64,000 nucleotides of DNA from contig NZ_CP151803.1 of assembly GCF_038446955.1 (NCBI RefSeq), forward strand, positions 1,364,001 to 1,428,000, in the 5' to 3' direction. The translations under genes and the position numbers were made by a program. The DNA is from Pedobacter sp. FW305-3-2-15-E-R2A2 (lineage in GTDB: Bacteria; Bacteroidota; Bacteroidia; Sphingobacteriales; Sphingobacteriaceae). Within the stretch, counting starts at the first letter, position 1; the number at the start of each line of letters is the position of its first letter. This document shows positions 34,883 to 44,164 of this stretch, piece after piece. The notes under the pieces are model-generated. The model was not told the DNA's origin, ran no database searches, and saw only the letters and a list, made by a program, of their open reading frames with translations.

Positions 34883-35232
34883 AATCTTTTATTTTTTTGA
34901 GTTGGGGTATCGCCTTCAGCTGTTTTATAATTATGGAAACAGGCGCAGACTTTGTCTAATAATTTGATGCAAATTGAACGAATTGCCATTGTTAAATCAT
35001 TGATCTATGGTAAGAAATGAAAATAATCTACTTGATTTCTAGATTTTTTAATGTAGTTAAACGATAATTTTGCTTTGTTAGATGGACTGGATAGAGCCGC
35101 ATTTAAGAAGGATTTACCACTCAATAATAAAGAATGGCTCGAAATACTTACTGAATATTTTATATTTAAAATTAAATAATGTTCTTTGTTTTTATTAGAT
35201 TAGACAGTGAATCATAAGTATAAAGAGCGGCT
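34883..35232. other. Intergenic stretch between YceI and SymE genes
   Basis: No convincing gene. It contains an exact -7 element TAATTTTG at 35065-35072 and directly after it a TTG-started 34-codon ORF at 35075-35179 (plus strand; LDGLDRAAFKKDLPLNNKEW then LEILTEYFIFKIK), which could be a tiny gene or a decayed fragment. YceI promoter signals were not clear. Confidence 0.35.
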
Positions 35233-35439
35233 ATGGAACTAAAAGAAAACGATACAGAAAAACAAAAAATAAGGAGCTTAAAAATTCAACCTCAAATCAG
35301 ACAGAACCGATTGAGTCAAAAAACCGTTCCGGAGATTAAGCTCAGTGGCAAATGGCTTAATGACTTAGGTTTTACCCCGGCACATTACGTGACGGTTACT
35401 GCCGAAGAAAAAATGTTGATCATCAGGTTGGTGGAGTAA
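35233..35439 (+). CDS. SymE-like toxin domain protein
   Basis: 68-aa protein with the SymE/AbrB-like swapped-hairpin domain at the C terminus: VPEIKLSGKWLNDLGFTPAHYVTVTAEEKMLIIRLVE-type pattern (core xPEIKLSGKWL...GF..G/AxxVTV). In E. coli SymE is an SOS-induced RNA-cleaving or nucleoid-active toxin repressed by antisense RNA SymR. The N-terminal ~30 residues are basic and Gln-rich. It stands alone, and no antisense RNA promoter was identified. Toxin activity is inferred from the family; it could instead be a regulator. Confidence 0.65.
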   Translation: MELKENDTEKQKIRSLKIQPQIRQNRLSQKTVPEIKLSGKWLNDLGFTPAHYVTVTAEEKMLIIRLVE

Positions 35440-35455
35440 CCGGAATATATTCCGG

Positions 35456-36280
35456 TTACTCATGTAATACCAGAATTGCTTTTACAGACTTGTTCATGAC
35501 CTGGTTAACAGTGCTGCGGGTAAACAGGCGATACAAAATGTTGTGGTGATGTTTAACCAGGCATAGGATATCTGTATGGCTTTCTGTGATGAATTCCATA
35601 ATTCCGTGACTTGCGCTGCTATCGCTTATGTAATTGAAATCAATATCCGTGTTTTGATCAATCAATTTTCTAATCCTGCGTTCTCCTGTTTTGATATGAG
35701 CCTGGTCGGATTTTTCAGCCACATAAACAACTTGTATCTTTTTGGAATTAAATCCTTTGATCATTTCATTGAGCGCATTTATATCTTTTGGAGATAACCT
35801 GGTTTCATAGTCTGTGGCCAGTGTAATCAATGGCTCGGTAGGAAATATGCTCTCCAGCGGAATAATCAGTGTCGGAATTTTCAACTTGGTAACGATCATA
35901 CTGGCATTGCTTCCTACAATGCCACTGATTCCTGTTGATCCGGTAATTCCCATCACCAGTAATTCAACAGCATTATTTTTTACGTGTTTACCAATTACTG
36001 TTTTTAAAAAACCGACATCACAAATACTGCTCACTTTTACCCCAGCATTAGCTTTATCCTTACTGAAAGCCGCAGCCCATTCTTTTAATGCATCTCTCTT
36101 ATTTTGATAATAATCTTCGATGAAAATGGCATTGTAAGTGCTGTTATTTATACCCTCAGTAGGGTGGATGGCATGTATGGCAACGATTTCCATCTGCAGG
36201 ATTTTAGCCAGGGTCATGGCATAAGCCATCGCGTTGCTTGCACTATTTGAAAAATCTGTGGCAACAAGTATTTGTTTCAT
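35456..36280 (-). CDS. Universal stress protein, tandem USP domains
   Basis: 274-aa cytoplasmic protein with two USP domains. The first starts MKQILVATDFSNSASNAMAYAM and has the ATP-binding glycine motif VMGITGSTGISGIVGSNAS. The second begins near PLITLATDYE and ends KSVKAILVLHE; it lacks an intact glycine motif. USPs bind ATP or AMP and support survival under stress. It is 40 bp before the PiT gene on the same strand, so PiT and USP may be one operon. Confidence 0.92.
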   Translation of the reverse strand: MKQILVATDFSNSASNAMAYAMTLAKILQMEIVAIHAIHPTEGINNSTYNAIFIEDYYQNKRDALKEWAAAFSKDKANAGVKVSSICDVGFLKTVIGKHVKNNAVELLVMGITGSTGISGIVGSNASMIVTKLKIPTLIIPLESIFPTEPLITLATDYETRLSPKDINALNEMIKGFNSKKIQVVYVAEKSDQAHIKTGERRIRKLIDQNTDIDFNYISDSSASHGIMEFITESHTDILCLVKHHHNILYRLFTRSTVNQVMNKSVKAILVLHE

Positions 36281-36320
36281 TTTTTCAGATTAAGAGGTCA
36301 TTAAATATAGCCCAACAGGA

Positions 36321-37760
36321 CTAAATAAACAGGTGGAAAAACATAAACAACAAAAGAGATAAGGCGATGGATACCGGAAGGGTGAGCACCCAGGCGAGAC
36401 CAATATTTTTTAGCGTATTGCTGTTCAGGTTCCCTTTGCCGCCAGAGGCCACCATGGCACCTGCAATCCCGCTGGACAATACATGTGTAGTGCTGACAGG
36501 GAGGCCTAATCCGGTGCTAAGTCCTATGGTAGAAGCAGCAACGATTTCGGAAGTCACACCTTGTGCATAGTTTAAATGCTCGTTTCCGATTTTTTCTCCA
36601 ATAGTCACAACGATTCTTTTCCAACCGATCATGGTCCCAAGTCCCAGGGAGACGGATATGATGGCGATCACCCAGATGGGGGCGAAATCGGTCAGCTTTT
36701 TTAAGCCAATCGAAGATTCAGATAGGGTATCTTGCGCCTCTTTCGGGAGTACAATGGATTTGTCGGCCGTGATGTTCTTTAGAGAATGAACCACATTTTC
36801 TACTTCCTTTCTAAAACGATACGTCTTTTCTTTATCTTGCTCATTTTTCAGGGCGAGGTGCAGTTTTGTATTTTCTATATCTGCGATTAATTTATGAAAG
36901 GCTTCTGTCTGTGCCGCCGTTATTCCCGAAGTATTTTTCAACACCTGCTCGGCCTGATTTAATTCAAACAGCACTTTGTCGTTTGAAATGGCATGGTTGA
37001 TCGCGAACTTCGCGGGTACAAAAGCAATTAAAATCAACATAAATAAGCCAACTCCTTTCTGTCCGTCATTGCTCCCATGAAAAAAGCTGACCAGGGTACA
37101 GGTGATGATCAGTAGAATTCTGATCAATATCGGTGGCCGGTCATCCTCACCAGTTGGAATGTGAAATAAGGCGTTGTATTTAATCACATGCTTTAAGAAA
37201 TACATGAGTAATACTGCAAAACCAAAGCCAACAAGGGGGGAGAGGATCAGTGACAGACCTATTTCTTCTGCTTTGCCCCAATTCACTCCGGCACCGCCGT
37301 AATACCAGGTAAAAGCCAGTCCGGCGCCAATCATCGCCCCGATCATGGTATGTGAACTGGAGCAGGGGATGCCAAGGTACCAGGTGCCCAGGTTCCAGGC
37401 GATGGAAGCAAGTAAAATCGAAAGCACCAGGCAGGCACCAACAGCAATAGGAAGGGTCATGAGGCTATCCAGGGGAACGAGCTTTAAAATACCCATCGCC
37501 ACTGCAATACCTCCGCTGAAAACACCTAGGAAATTCCAAAAACCAGACCATGGGATTGCAATGACCGGTTTTAATGCTTTGGTATAAATCACGGTTGCTA
37601 CTGCATTTGCGGTATCATGAAAGCCATTCACGAACTCAAAGCCGATAACAGCCAGTAAGCAGACGATAAAAACCAGGAAGAGCGGAATGCTTAAATCAAT
37701 GGCGCCTAAGAAAGGAATGGTCATATTAAGAAATACAGGCATAATGTTTACGATGATCAT
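36321..37760 (-). CDS. Inorganic phosphate transporter, PiT family
   Basis: 479-aa membrane carrier that moves phosphate with H+ or Na+. Both family signatures are present: GFHDTANAVATVIYT (about residues 46-60) and FFHGSNDGQKGVG (about 227-238), each in one of two homologous halves. A charged cytoplasmic insert (about 255-365) separates the halves. C-terminal STGLGLPVSTTHVLSSG supports the call. No DUF47/PhoU-like partner, which often accompanies PiT, is adjacent. Other in-frame ATGs at residues 7 and 13 are possible starts. Confidence 0.92.
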   Translation of the reverse strand: MIIVNIMPVFLNMTIPFLGAIDLSIPLFLVFIVCLLAVIGFEFVNGFHDTANAVATVIYTKALKPVIAIPWSGFWNFLGVFSGGIAVAMGILKLVPLDSLMTLPIAVGACLVLSILLASIAWNLGTWYLGIPCSSSHTMIGAMIGAGLAFTWYYGGAGVNWGKAEEIGLSLILSPLVGFGFAVLLMYFLKHVIKYNALFHIPTGEDDRPPILIRILLIITCTLVSFFHGSNDGQKGVGLFMLILIAFVPAKFAINHAISNDKVLFELNQAEQVLKNTSGITAAQTEAFHKLIADIENTKLHLALKNEQDKEKTYRFRKEVENVVHSLKNITADKSIVLPKEAQDTLSESSIGLKKLTDFAPIWVIAIISVSLGLGTMIGWKRIVVTIGEKIGNEHLNYAQGVTSEIVAASTIGLSTGLGLPVSTTHVLSSGIAGAMVASGGKGNLNSNTLKNIGLAWVLTLPVSIALSLLLFMFFHLFI

Positions 37761-37950
37761 CTTGCAGATATGCGATTAATTGAATTACGTTCAAATAACT
37801 GCATAAGTCGTTGGTTTAAAGAGTTTTTGGTGTTAAGTAATTGTTATGATATCGTTGTCTGTCTTTATTGCAGGTGAATTTATCTTGCTTAGCCGGTAGG
37901 ATTATAAATTCATACGGTTCAGTCTGAAATTTCTACACTTCATCAGTTAT

Positions 37951-38583
37951 TTGTCTTTTTTAGGCCGGCAGATACTCAGTTTTGTACCATGGTTAAACCC
38001 ATTTATACAAAGGCTTATGTTGACAGGTAATTTTGAAAATAAGACAAACATGCAGATCATGGGTGATGCCCTGGATTTGGCAGAGCTGCAAAAAACATTA
38101 TATAAAGTAACCTCTCTGGTTGCCGGCTATAAACTGGAAGATTCTGATCTGTTTCTATTGCTTACCCATTTTTCTCAAAAGACAGAATCTGCATGGTGGG
38201 CTGGGAGTCCGGGAAGAAATTCGGTCTATGGCAAAGCAGAAGTCAATTACTATAGCTTTGAAACTTCCCCAATGGAAGTCTTGGTACTGAGTAGTGTGTT
38301 AAGAGAACTTTCCCCTTTCCTGATGATAAATGAGCTGGATGAGGTCAATATTTACCTGTTGGAGTACCTCGCTAAAAGAGCCCAGTCCAATATGGATCAA
38401 AGGGAGGTAGGAACGATTAAAGAACGCATTCGTCAAAGTATGGAGTCCTCAGGGATTAAACGCTTTATACAGGATTTCAGGTGCTATAGTAACCATACAC
38501 AGGAGCAATCAGAAGAAATGTCACTCCAAACCATGACTGGGTATTTGATTCCTTTAATCGCTGGATTGTTTGTCCGGATTTAA
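37951..38583 (+). CDS. Hypothetical protein upstream of two SDR-type genes
   Basis: 210 aa if started at TTG 37951; an in-frame ATG at 38017 would give 188 aa and is equally likely. I do not recognise the family. It is mostly helical, without signal peptide; a hydrophobic C-terminal segment (TGYLIPLIAGLFVRI) may sit at the membrane. It is 8 bp before an SDR gene, which is joined end to end with an epimerase-type gene, so the three likely form one unit. TTATCTTGC upstream (near 37879) may be its -7 element. No function can be assigned. Confidence 0.6.
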   Translation: MSFLGRQILSFVPWLNPFIQRLMLTGNFENKTNMQIMGDALDLAELQKTLYKVTSLVAGYKLEDSDLFLLLTHFSQKTESAWWAGSPGRNSVYGKAEVNYYSFETSPMEVLVLSSVLRELSPFLMINELDEVNIYLLEYLAKRAQSNMDQREVGTIKERIRQSMESSGIKRFIQDFRCYSNHTQEQSEEMSLQTMTGYLIPLIAGLFVRI

Positions 38584-38591
38584 CTCATGTT

Positions 38592-39386
38592 ATGAATAAT
38601 AACGCATATACACTCATTACAGGTGCCAGTTCCGGACTTGGGAGGGAATTCTCGATACAATGTGCTTCGATGGGAATGAATGTCATGATGATTGCGCTTC
38701 CCGGAAGTAATACCTTTTCGCTGGCAGCCCAATTAATAATGGAGTATAAGGTTGATGTTCAGGTCTTCGAATTTGACCTGACGGATAGCTATTTGCTGGT
38801 TAAGACGCTAAATGAGCTGATGAATAACTTTGAGATCAATTTTCTGATTAATAACGCAGGGATTGGCGGAACGGTTTCGATTATGGAAAGTTCCATGGAA
38901 TCTATTGATAGAATTATTCAGCTTAATGTTCGGGGGACGGTGCTGGTTACTCAGACTTTATTACCGCACCTCCTAAAACAGCAAAAAAGCCACATCCTGA
39001 ACATTTCCAGTATGGCCGCTTTTACACCGATAGCATATAAAACAGTATATCCCGCTTCCAAAGCCTTCATTTCTTCCTTTTTTTTAGGGCTTAGAGAAGA
39101 GTTACAGGGAACAGGGGTTTCGGTGAGCGTAGTTTATCCGGGTCCCATCATGACCAATTCAGGTGTTTCCGCCCGAATTGTGGAACAAGGAATGAAAGGG
39201 AGGGTAGGACTGCTCAGTACAAAGGAGATTGCAGGCATTGCGCTCAGGCAGGCGCTTGCAGGGAAGGGAGTTATTATCCCGGGTTTTTGGAACCGGATTA
39301 ATCATCGTTTGATGAGTCTCCTTCCCACAGAAATAAAACTTAGAATCGTATCAGGGGCAGTGAAAAAAGAAATGGCAATTAGATAG
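38592..39386 (+). CDS. Short-chain dehydrogenase/reductase
   Basis: 264-aa classical SDR. The cofactor motif TGASSGLGRE starts at residue 10. The NNAG motif is at about 87-90. Catalytic Ser140 (NISSMA), Tyr153 and Lys157 (VYPASKAF) are intact. It is NAD(P)-dependent with an unknown substrate; the resemblance is to DltE/ketoreductase-like members. It ends directly at the start of the next gene (TAGATG). Confidence 0.92.
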   Translation: MNNNAYTLITGASSGLGREFSIQCASMGMNVMMIALPGSNTFSLAAQLIMEYKVDVQVFEFDLTDSYLLVKTLNELMNNFEINFLINNAGIGGTVSIMESSMESIDRIIQLNVRGTVLVTQTLLPHLLKQQKSHILNISSMAAFTPIAYKTVYPASKAFISSFFLGLREELQGTGVSVSVVYPGPIMTNSGVSARIVEQGMKGRVGLLSTKEIAGIALRQALAGKGVIIPGFWNRINHRLMSLLPTEIKLRIVSGAVKKEMAIR

Positions 39387-40382
39387 ATGCAGAAAATAAA
39401 GAAAGTATTGATTACCGGAGCCAATGGTTTTCTAGGATCGAATGTCGCAAGGGATTTGTATAGGCGAGGATATGAACTGAAACTAATGATCCGGCCTTCG
39501 GCTGATGTTTCGGTTATTGCGGATATTCCTTCGGAGATTTTTTATGGAGATATCAGTAATGAAGGGGATGTGATGAAGGCTGTGGAGGGTTGTAATTTTG
39601 TCGTTCATACGGCATCGGTGACTGCGCAATGGGATGTCACTTTTAAAGCGTATGAACTGGTGAATGTAACCGGAACAAAAAATGTTGTGAAAGCTTGTCT
39701 GGCGCATCAGGTGGAAAGGCTGATTCACATCAGTACCGCTAATACCATTGGTCCTGGAAATAAAAATAAACCAGGTACTGAACTGAATTCTTTCGCTTTA
39801 CTCCATGTGAATTCCGGATACATTAGCAGTAAATACATTGCACAACAGTATGTCCTGGAGCAGGTCGAGCGGTCAAAATTACCGGCGATCATTATTAATC
39901 CGACTTTTATGATAGGACCATACGATGCAAAACCCAGTTCTGGTAAACTGATCTTGCATGGCATGAATAAGCGTTTCGTTTTTTATCCGCCGGGTGGTAA
40001 GAATTTTGTATACATCGGTGATGTATGTGCAGGGATCGCCAGCGCATTGGAAATTGGAAAGATTGGGGATTGCTATTTAATGGCGGGAGAAAATCTATCC
40101 TATAAAGAGTTTTTCCGGCTATTGAATAAGGCTTCTGGTCAGGAACCGATATTGGTCAAAATCCCTGGATTTGTTTTAAAAGTTGGAGGAATAATAGGTA
40201 CATTGTCTGGTATCTTTAGTCCGGTATCCCGAAAATTGAACTATTCCGCTACCTATATGCTGTGTATATATAATTACTATTCCGGAAAGAAATCCGAAAG
40301 AGAGTTGCTGCTGAATTATACCCCTATAGAAAATGCGATAGACAAGGCCTTAAAATGGTTCCGGGAGAATAATTACTGTTAA
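39387..40382 (+). CDS. Extended SDR, NAD-dependent epimerase/dehydratase (dihydroflavonol-reductase-like)
   Basis: 331-aa extended SDR. The cofactor loop TGANGFLGSNV begins at residue 10, and the catalytic Tyr145-x3-Lys149 (SGYISSKY) is present. GDISNEGDVMKAVEGCNFVVHTAS is typical of the dihydroflavonol-4-reductase or 3-beta-HSD-like branch. Substrates might be sterol-, polyketide- or sugar-like, but nothing in the window decides this. It abuts the upstream SDR gene without a gap and is 40 bp before the LytS gene. Confidence 0.9.
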   Translation: MQKIKKVLITGANGFLGSNVARDLYRRGYELKLMIRPSADVSVIADIPSEIFYGDISNEGDVMKAVEGCNFVVHTASVTAQWDVTFKAYELVNVTGTKNVVKACLAHQVERLIHISTANTIGPGNKNKPGTELNSFALLHVNSGYISSKYIAQQYVLEQVERSKLPAIIINPTFMIGPYDAKPSSGKLILHGMNKRFVFYPPGGKNFVYIGDVCAGIASALEIGKIGDCYLMAGENLSYKEFFRLLNKASGQEPILVKIPGFVLKVGGIIGTLSGIFSPVSRKLNYSATYMLCIYNYYSGKKSERELLLNYTPIENAIDKALKWFRENNYC

Positions 40383-40422
40383 GCAATGAGATGGATAAAT
40401 TAATCATGTTCTGTTTTTAAAG

Positions 40423-41514
40423 ATGAATACAGCAAAGGTGGAATCTGTTTTCCAAAGTAAATGGTTTGTTTATGGACTGAGAATCCTGATTCTATACCTG
40501 TTCAGTGTGGTCTTTAAGTCTTTTGATCTGACTTTTCCTCATAATTTCAGTACCTTTCTATTTAGGGGGCAGGCATTTAGTTTGATGTATGTGCTCTTCG
40601 GATTGTTGGTTTGGGAAGGCGCGATTTTACTTTCCCGATGGATGGAGCGGAATACCTCAAAAGAAAATGTTTCCAGACGGTTATTGCTGTTGTGCTTATC
40701 ATTGCTGGTTTACGGATTGATCGTTTCCTTTCTGTTTGGCTTATGTTATTCCGTGTTCGACATCGTCTTGTTTCATCGCTACGACGCCTGGGATAGTTTC
40801 AGCTCCCTCAGCTATGACCTTTATTTTGGGATCTTTATGTTCTATCTCTTATTGCTGGGGTATAACGGAATCGCTTTCTATTATAAAAACTGGAAGGAAT
40901 CACAATTGAATACGGAAAGGTTGATGCGCGAAAATATTCAGGCCAAATATGATGTATTAAAAAGTCAGATCGATCCGCATTTCTTTTTTAATTCCTTAAG
41001 TGTATTGACCAACCTGGTTTATAAAAGCCCGGATCTCTCTGCCGAATACATCACTCAACTGGCGAAAAGCTACCGCTATATCCTGGATAAGAAATTTGAA
41101 AACCTGGTATCTATCCAGACTGAACTGGAATTTCTGGAATCCTATTCTTTTCTCATTCGGATCAGGCATCAAAGTAGTATAGAATTTGATATTCAGATCA
41201 ATGAAAATATAAAGTATATTGGTCTGATTCCTCCGGCAACTTTGCAAATGCTGGTAGAAAATGCCGTTAAGCACAATCGTTTTTCCGCAAATGATCCGCT
41301 CCATATCCGCATCAGAGATGAAGGGAGTTTTTTAATCGTGACAAATGACCTCCGGAAAAGAGCGGTCGTTCAGAATTCGATAGGACTCGGCCTGGATAAT
41401 ATTGGCAAGCGGTATGAATTAACCGGTGAAAAAAGAATTGAGGTCACAGAAACGAAAACATTGTTTATTGTCAAAATCCCTATTTTAACTACTCATGAAG
41501 ATTATCATATTTGA
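40423..41514 (+). CDS. LytS-type sensor histidine kinase
   Basis: 363-aa membrane kinase of the LytS/YehU class. Four hydrophobic segments lie at about 17-32, 53-72, 86-110 and 133-152. The kinase domain has the His-kinase motif QIDPHFFFNSLSVLTNLV with phospho-acceptor His186, and the ATPase domain has MLVENAVKHN and GLGLDNIGKRY. No sensor domain besides the membrane part is present. The gene overlaps its LytTR partner by 20 bp, so the two form a two-component system. Confidence 0.93.
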   Translation: MNTAKVESVFQSKWFVYGLRILILYLFSVVFKSFDLTFPHNFSTFLFRGQAFSLMYVLFGLLVWEGAILLSRWMERNTSKENVSRRLLLLCLSLLVYGLIVSFLFGLCYSVFDIVLFHRYDAWDSFSSLSYDLYFGIFMFYLLLLGYNGIAFYYKNWKESQLNTERLMRENIQAKYDVLKSQIDPHFFFNSLSVLTNLVYKSPDLSAEYITQLAKSYRYILDKKFENLVSIQTELEFLESYSFLIRIRHQSSIEFDIQINENIKYIGLIPPATLQMLVENAVKHNRFSANDPLHIRIRDEGSFLIVTNDLRKRAVVQNSIGLGLDNIGKRYELTGEKRIEVTETKTLFIVKIPILTTHEDYHI

Positions 41515-42262
41515 GGATGAAAAACATAATGCAGAAAGACTGATTCATTTACTGCAGCAATGTGTTCCCATTTTAGAGGTAATTGCTGTTATTGAATCCG
41601 TTGAAGAAGGTGTGAAATGGTTTAACACATCTGTCGGCCAGGCAGATTTGATCTTTATGGATATCCAGCTTTCCGATGGCAATTGTTTTGAAATGTTTGA
41701 GCAGGTTGACATCAGAATCCCGATCATATTTACCACGGCTTATGACAGCTTTGCCCTTCAGGCGTTTAAGGTTTATAGTGTGGATTATCTGATGAAACCT
41801 ATAGATCTGAAGGATCTGAAAAGGGCATTGGAGAAATATGAATACTTTAAATTACCGACAGAACCAGCCGTCAACATCTCCAGAATTGCAGAAGAATTTT
41901 TTAAAAGGGAGCATACCCGGTTTATGGGGAAGATTAACAACCAGCTGGTTTATGTCAAGGCTAAAGACATTGCTTATCTCCATTCTTCTGATGGACTCAC
42001 CTGGGCAATAACGCTGAACAATCAAAAGACACCACTTGATTATTCATTAGATCAGATTGAGAAGTTGTTGGACAAAAACTTATTTTTCCGGATCAACAGG
42101 CAGCTCATCGTTCATATCGATGCCATTAAAAAGATTACGACTTATTACAATAGCCGATTGGTGATTCAGTTGTTTCCTTTAATGGATACGGAGGCCGTCA
42201 TTAGCAGGGAAAGAGTCAGTAGTTTTAAGAGCTGGCTGGAAGGACAAATGCCGCCCTCCTGA
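41495..42262 (+). CDS. LytTR-type response regulator
   Basis: 255-aa regulator with an N-terminal receiver domain, phospho-acceptor Asp56 in LIFMDIQLSDG, and conserved Thr/Lys positions in FTTAYDSFALQAF and YLMKPI. The C-terminal LytTR DNA-binding domain begins near residue 150 (YVKAKDIAYLHSSDGLTW, then FFRINRQLIVHIDAI). It overlaps the kinase gene by 20 bp. Targets are unknown. Confidence 0.93.
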   Translation: MKIIIFEDEKHNAERLIHLLQQCVPILEVIAVIESVEEGVKWFNTSVGQADLIFMDIQLSDGNCFEMFEQVDIRIPIIFTTAYDSFALQAFKVYSVDYLMKPIDLKDLKRALEKYEYFKLPTEPAVNISRIAEEFFKREHTRFMGKINNQLVYVKAKDIAYLHSSDGLTWAITLNNQKTPLDYSLDQIEKLLDKNLFFRINRQLIVHIDAIKKITTYYNSRLVIQLFPLMDTEAVISRERVSSFKSWLEGQMPPS

Positions 42263-42316
42263 GGGCCATTCTGTTGATTTCCTGACGTTTCTTCCTTTAT
42301 ACATGATAATTATTAA

Positions 42317-42324
42317 TAAATTTG
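42317..42324 (+). promoter_or_regulatory. Promoter element TAAATTTG before the sensor kinase
   Basis: Exact TAnnTTTG. It covers the only upstream in-frame TTG (42322), so translation must begin further down, at ATG 42355. Confidence 0.6.
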
Positions 42325-42354
42325 CACTCCATCATATTTTTGGAGGAAAATTTA

Positions 42355-44100
42355 ATGAAATCTATGTTTGTCAATAAATCCGGTGAAACTTCAAAGAATC
42401 TCCGTAAACTTTTTATCCTATTCCTGATCTTTACCTTTCTCATTGCTGCAGGTTCTTTATTACTCAGACACTCTATCTTCCAAAAACTAGATACGTTAAG
42501 CGAGAATTTAAGGGGACATTCACAGGCGCAGGAGATCAGTAACATCTTGTTGGATCTGAATGGTGCAGAAAGTGATTTTCAACAGGCCATTTTGTATGGA
42601 CAGAATGAAAAATTAGAAGACTATAAATCAAAGCTTAATAATACCTTTCTTCAGATTGAAGCCATTCTGAAGAAATACGACCTGGACAGTACCAGGAATT
42701 TATCCGCAAGTAAGGAAAAAATCGGAAAATCTTTTGAAGAAAAATTGCAGATCTCCAATGAAGTTTTTGGATTGAAACATAATTTTGATTCTTTATTAAG
42801 AATCACCAATATTGAGAGCATTACCGGAAAAGCTTCAAATGATATCATTGAAAAATATCAATTGAAAAGTACGGTGAAGAGAAGCTCTGGAAAAGCCGAT
42901 ACTTCGGTACGCATGATCAATCCGCAGCCTAATAAGAAAGGGCTTTTCAAGCGTTTACAGGATGCGATCGTGAACAAGCAGGAAAATGCACAATCCATCA
43001 GGGTCGTTACGGTGAACAGGGAAAAGCAAATTCGCGATTCCATTAGCCGTTCTGTGATTAAGAAACAAAGCAATTCACAGGAGAATTTACTTAGAAAATT
43101 AAATGAAGAGAACGGGCGACTGGCGAAATCAAATCAGCAGCTCATTTCTGCCAACCTCAGCCTGGTCATTCAGCTACATCAACTTGTTCAGGAATTGAAA
43201 GACATTCATCTCAACGATTGGGAGAAAACAAGAACGGAAATGCTGAATCAGTACCAATCGGCTACCAAAGACATGAACAATTTCACGGGAATTGCAGTGC
43301 TGATGGTGTTGATCTTTATTATTTTGCTGATTGTATATATCCGTAAAGCGGGAATGTCCGAGGATAATTATATCCGGGAAAATGAAAGAGCGGTTGCCCT
43401 TGCAGAACAGAAATCCGAAATGCTGGCGATCATGAGTCATGAAATCAGGAACCCACTCACCACGATTACAGGGATTATCTATTTGCTGAACCGGACGCCA
43501 CTTACAGATGATCAGAAAAAGAAACTCAACTCGATTAATTTATCGTCGAGTATGCTGATCAATACCGTAAATGATATTCTTGATGTCAGCAAGATTGACA
43601 ATCAACAAGAAGGGGCGCTAAACATTGTTTCTTTTCAGCCTTGCGTTGAAATCAAAGATACCATTGCAGCCATGAGCTTTACCGCAGAACGGAAACAGAT
43701 TTCGCTGACCGCAGAATTTACCGGAAACGAAGAGGCAATGGTAAAAGGAGATCCTTTTCGTTTGAAACAAATTATGATCAACCTGCTGAATAATGCGGTA
43801 AAGTATACGGATCAGGGTGGCGTAGTGGTCAAAGTTAATCTAAGTAGCATAGATGAGCAGACCGAGAGCTTAAAGGTTAGTATCATTGATACAGGAATAG
43901 GCATTCCTAAAGAACAGCAGGGAAAGCTATTTACGAGGTATTACCAGGCAAATCGTTCTGCAGGTAAGCCGGGAACAGGCTTGGGCCTATATATCTGCCG
44001 CCAGCTGATCGACATTCAAAATGGCCATATCAGTGTCGAAAGTGAAGCTGGAAAAGGATGCCATTTTAAATTTGATCTTCCTTATCAGAAAACGGAGTAA
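42355..44100 (+). CDS. Membrane sensor histidine kinase
   Basis: 581-aa kinase. Membrane helices lie at about residues 19-38 and 310-329, bracketing a ~270-residue periplasmic sensor region that is helical and coiled-coil-like. The kinase core has the phospho-acceptor His362 in MSHEIRNPLTT, N box NLLNNAVKYT, G1 DTGIGIP and G2 GTGLGLYI. No receiver domain is fused. GGAGG at 42342-42346 lies about 8 nt before the ATG and acts as a ribosome site. No response regulator follows, so it may signal to a partner elsewhere or to the neighbouring LytTR. Confidence 0.92.
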   Translation: MKSMFVNKSGETSKNLRKLFILFLIFTFLIAAGSLLLRHSIFQKLDTLSENLRGHSQAQEISNILLDLNGAESDFQQAILYGQNEKLEDYKSKLNNTFLQIEAILKKYDLDSTRNLSASKEKIGKSFEEKLQISNEVFGLKHNFDSLLRITNIESITGKASNDIIEKYQLKSTVKRSSGKADTSVRMINPQPNKKGLFKRLQDAIVNKQENAQSIRVVTVNREKQIRDSISRSVIKKQSNSQENLLRKLNEENGRLAKSNQQLISANLSLVIQLHQLVQELKDIHLNDWEKTRTEMLNQYQSATKDMNNFTGIAVLMVLIFIILLIVYIRKAGMSEDNYIRENERAVALAEQKSEMLAIMSHEIRNPLTTITGIIYLLNRTPLTDDQKKKLNSINLSSSMLINTVNDILDVSKIDNQQEGALNIVSFQPCVEIKDTIAAMSFTAERKQISLTAEFTGNEEAMVKGDPFRLKQIMINLLNNAVKYTDQGGVVVKVNLSSIDEQTESLKVSIIDTGIGIPKEQQGKLFTRYYQANRSAGKPGTGLGLYICRQLIDIQNGHISVESEAGKGCHFKFDLPYQKTE

Positions 44101-44164
44101 TTTTTCCGATGCTTCTTATTCTATCGGGTAATTAGTAACTTTAGGTACATTTAAAACATGAGAT

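Noticed and set aside
30947..35440. Genomic island inserted at tRNA-Leu(GAG)
   Set aside because: No repeat of the tRNA 3' end was found downstream by eye and no integrase is present; the region looks like ordinary accessory genes.
42322..42354. TTG start adding 11 residues to the sensor kinase
   Set aside because: The TTG lies inside the -7 element TAAATTTG, so it would not be transcribed; ATG 42355 has a GGAGG site before it.
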